Of a stretch of DNA of 64,000 nucleotides, positions 62,978 through 64,000 are shown in pieces (within the stretch, counting starts at the first letter, position 1; each line of letters begins with the position of its first letter). The notes under the pieces are model-generated. The model ran no database searches and had not been told where the DNA came from. It saw nothing but the letters and a program-made list of their open reading frames with translations. A program made the translations under genes and the position numbers. The stretch lies in contig DASXFD010000003.1 in the NCBI GenBank assembly GCA_036489755.1, positions 1 through 64,000 on the forward strand. The letters run 5' to 3'. The DNA comes from JABFXX01 sp036489755 (lineage in GTDB: Bacteria > Myxococcota_A > Polyangia > Haliangiales > Haliangiaceae).

Positions 62978-64000
62978 CATCGAGCACCGGCACGTGGCGC
63001 GGCGTCGCGCCGTGTCGCGCGGTCAACAGCGCCGCGCCCATCGCCACCGCGAGATCGGCATCCGGCGACACGACGACGCGCTCGGCACCGAATTGCGCGC
63101 CGACGAGCTGCTGGAATCGCGGCACCAGCGACGTGCCGCCGATCAGCGCCACGCGATCGACGAGGTCGGCCGTCCAGCCGGCGCGCCGCAGCGCTTCTTC
63201 GATGATCAGCTGCGCGCGCTCGAACAGCGGTGCCCAGCGCTCTTCGGCCCACTTGCGATCGACCGTGCAATCGATCGGCTGCGGCCGGCCCTTGACGACG
63301 AACGCGTCGGGCATCGCGAGCCGCACGTCGTGGCGGGCCGACAGCGCGCGCTTGGCGGCCTCGCAGCGCAACCGCAGCTCGCTCCACTTCACGAGGTCGC
63401 GGTGCAGATCGATCTTGTGCGTGCGATACACCGCGCCGGCCACGCCTTCGGCGAGCGCGTCGTCGAAGTCGTCGCCGCCGAGCAGCGGATCGCCACACGC
63501 GGCCAGCGGCGAGAACCGCATGCCCTGCTGCACGATCGCGGACGCGTCGAACGTGCCGCCGCCGAAGTCGAGCACGAGCAAGCGCCGCGCGACCGAGTCG
63601 GCGTGCATGCCGACCGCGAGCGCGCCGGCGATCGGCTCGGCGACCAACTCGAGCACCTCGAGCCGCGCGATCCTCGCCGCACGCACGATCGCGTCGCGAT
63701 ACGCCGCACCAACGCCGGCCGACATCGTGATCACGCACCGCGAGATTCGCCCGCCGAACCGGCTCTCGGCGAGATCGCGGACGCGCACGAGCACCGCGGC
63801 CGCGAGCTGCTCGGCTGCCCACTCGCGCCCGCCGAGCTTGAACGCGAGCCGATCGCCGACCGCATCGATCCGCACCGACGTCCCGGTGATGTAGCGCCGC
63901 ACCAGCTCGTCGCTGGGATGCAGGCCGAGCACGCGCTTCACCGAGCGCACGACCTTGGTCGGCGTGCTCGCGACCTGCAGCAGCGCGCGCCGGCCGATCT
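62949..64000 (-). CDS. Hsp70/DnaK-family protein (5' truncated by window edge)
   Basis: Frame open to the last base. The region before the first in-window start reads GRRALLQVASTPTKVVRSVK, matching the DnaK 'VKR' loop, so the true start lies outside. ATP sites: 'LLVLDFGGGTFDASAIVQQG', 'LVAEPIAGALAVG' and 'ALIGGTSLVPRFQQLVGAQF'. No C-terminal substrate-binding domain follows; the product ends just after the ATPase domain (TARHGATPRHVPVLDATSAR), so it is a short Hsp70-like ATPase and not a full chaperone. It may belong to the Hsp70-like group found beside myxobacterial kinases. Confidence 0.88.
   Translation of the reverse strand, partial: IGRRALLQVASTPTKVVRSVKRVLGLHPSDELVRRYITGTSVRIDAVGDRLAFKLGGREWAAEQLAAAVLVRVRDLAESRFGGRISRCVITMSAGVGAAYRDAIVRAARIARLEVLELVAEPIAGALAVGMHADSVARRLLVLDFGGGTFDASAIVQQGMRFSPLAACGDPLLGGDDFDDALAEGVAGAVYRTHKIDLHRDLVKWSELRLRCEAAKRALSARHDVRLAMPDAFVVKGRPQPIDCTVDRKWAEERWAPLFERAQLIIEEALRRAGWTADLVDRVALIGGTSLVPRFQQLVGAQFGAERVVVSPDADLAVAMGAALLTARHGATPRHVPVLDATSARAPAP

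Overview
The window is GC-rich throughout, with third codon positions dominated by G and C and CGCG-rich coding runs, so nearly every real gene casts long shadow ORFs in other frames. The gene set points to a myxobacterium-like member of the Myxococcota (inference): many small Cys-lipoproteins with Gly/Ser or Pro-rich linkers, a Hanks-type Ser/Thr kinase, DUF4331 proteins, an MMACHC-like B12 protein, a MopE-type metal-binding motif, and scattered housekeeping genes. I see no phage, IS element, CRISPR array, rRNA or tRNA. It reads as core chromosome with accessory lipoprotein islands. About 60 protein genes are called; the first (DUF1365) and last (Hsp70) run off the window edges.

Layout. 1-3.2 kb: DUF1365, EF-hand protein, cyclopropane fatty acid synthase, SnoaL-like protein, then convergent queF. 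3.2-3.6 kb: the only gap over 300 bases, holding a candidate structured RNA with a 13-codon ORF and a terminator hairpin. 3.6-11.5 kb: ribbon-helix-helix regulator, hemF, ABC1/UbiB kinase, SDR, folA/thyA, HAD, Dabb-like protein, RluA-type pseudouridine synthase, haloalkane-dehalogenase-like hydrolase, RRM protein. 12.3-18.8 kb: an envelope island with a DUF4331 protein apparently split into two exported halves, a TPR lipoprotein and a 1,200-residue TPR protein. 18.8-27.5 kb: RlmM-like methyltransferase, two paralogous lipoproteins, pyrD, def, Gly-rich lipoprotein, GNAT, hydrolase, MMACHC-like protein and LamG lipoprotein.

27.5-37.8 kb: Lhr helicase, endonuclease III, a TetR regulator and an SDR that each carry the same 22-bp perfect palindrome upstream, a small lipoprotein, a four-S1-domain protein and a TonB-box/DUF6263-like protein. 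37.8-41.6 kb: part of the aerobic benzoyl-CoA (box) pathway: boxC-boxB, with boxR divergent, but no boxA or CoA ligase in view. 41.7-52.9 kb: PD40 lipoprotein, ligA, tandem M1 aminopeptidase lipoproteins, methyltransferase and two lipoproteins. 52.9-64 kb: thiC under a TPP riboswitch, speD operon, kinase, repeat-rich secreted protein, GT-C-like membrane protein, LysR, nadA-L,D-transpeptidase-uspA operon, and a partial Hsp70.

Two points stand out. First, regulation can be read from DNA in two places: the TetR/SDR palindrome pair, and the boxR-boxC intergenic region, where paired GCAAT/ATTGC boxes overlap a TTGTCA-TATATT promoter. Second, 9 of the 11 convergent gene pairs overlap at their 3' ends, four of them by exactly the four bases of shared stop codons (CTAG, CTAG, TTAG, CTAA), leaving no room for terminators between them. 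No wholly new multi-gene system can be claimed from sequence alone; the DUF4331/TPR island, the lipoprotein pair and the structured RNA are the best unexplained candidates.
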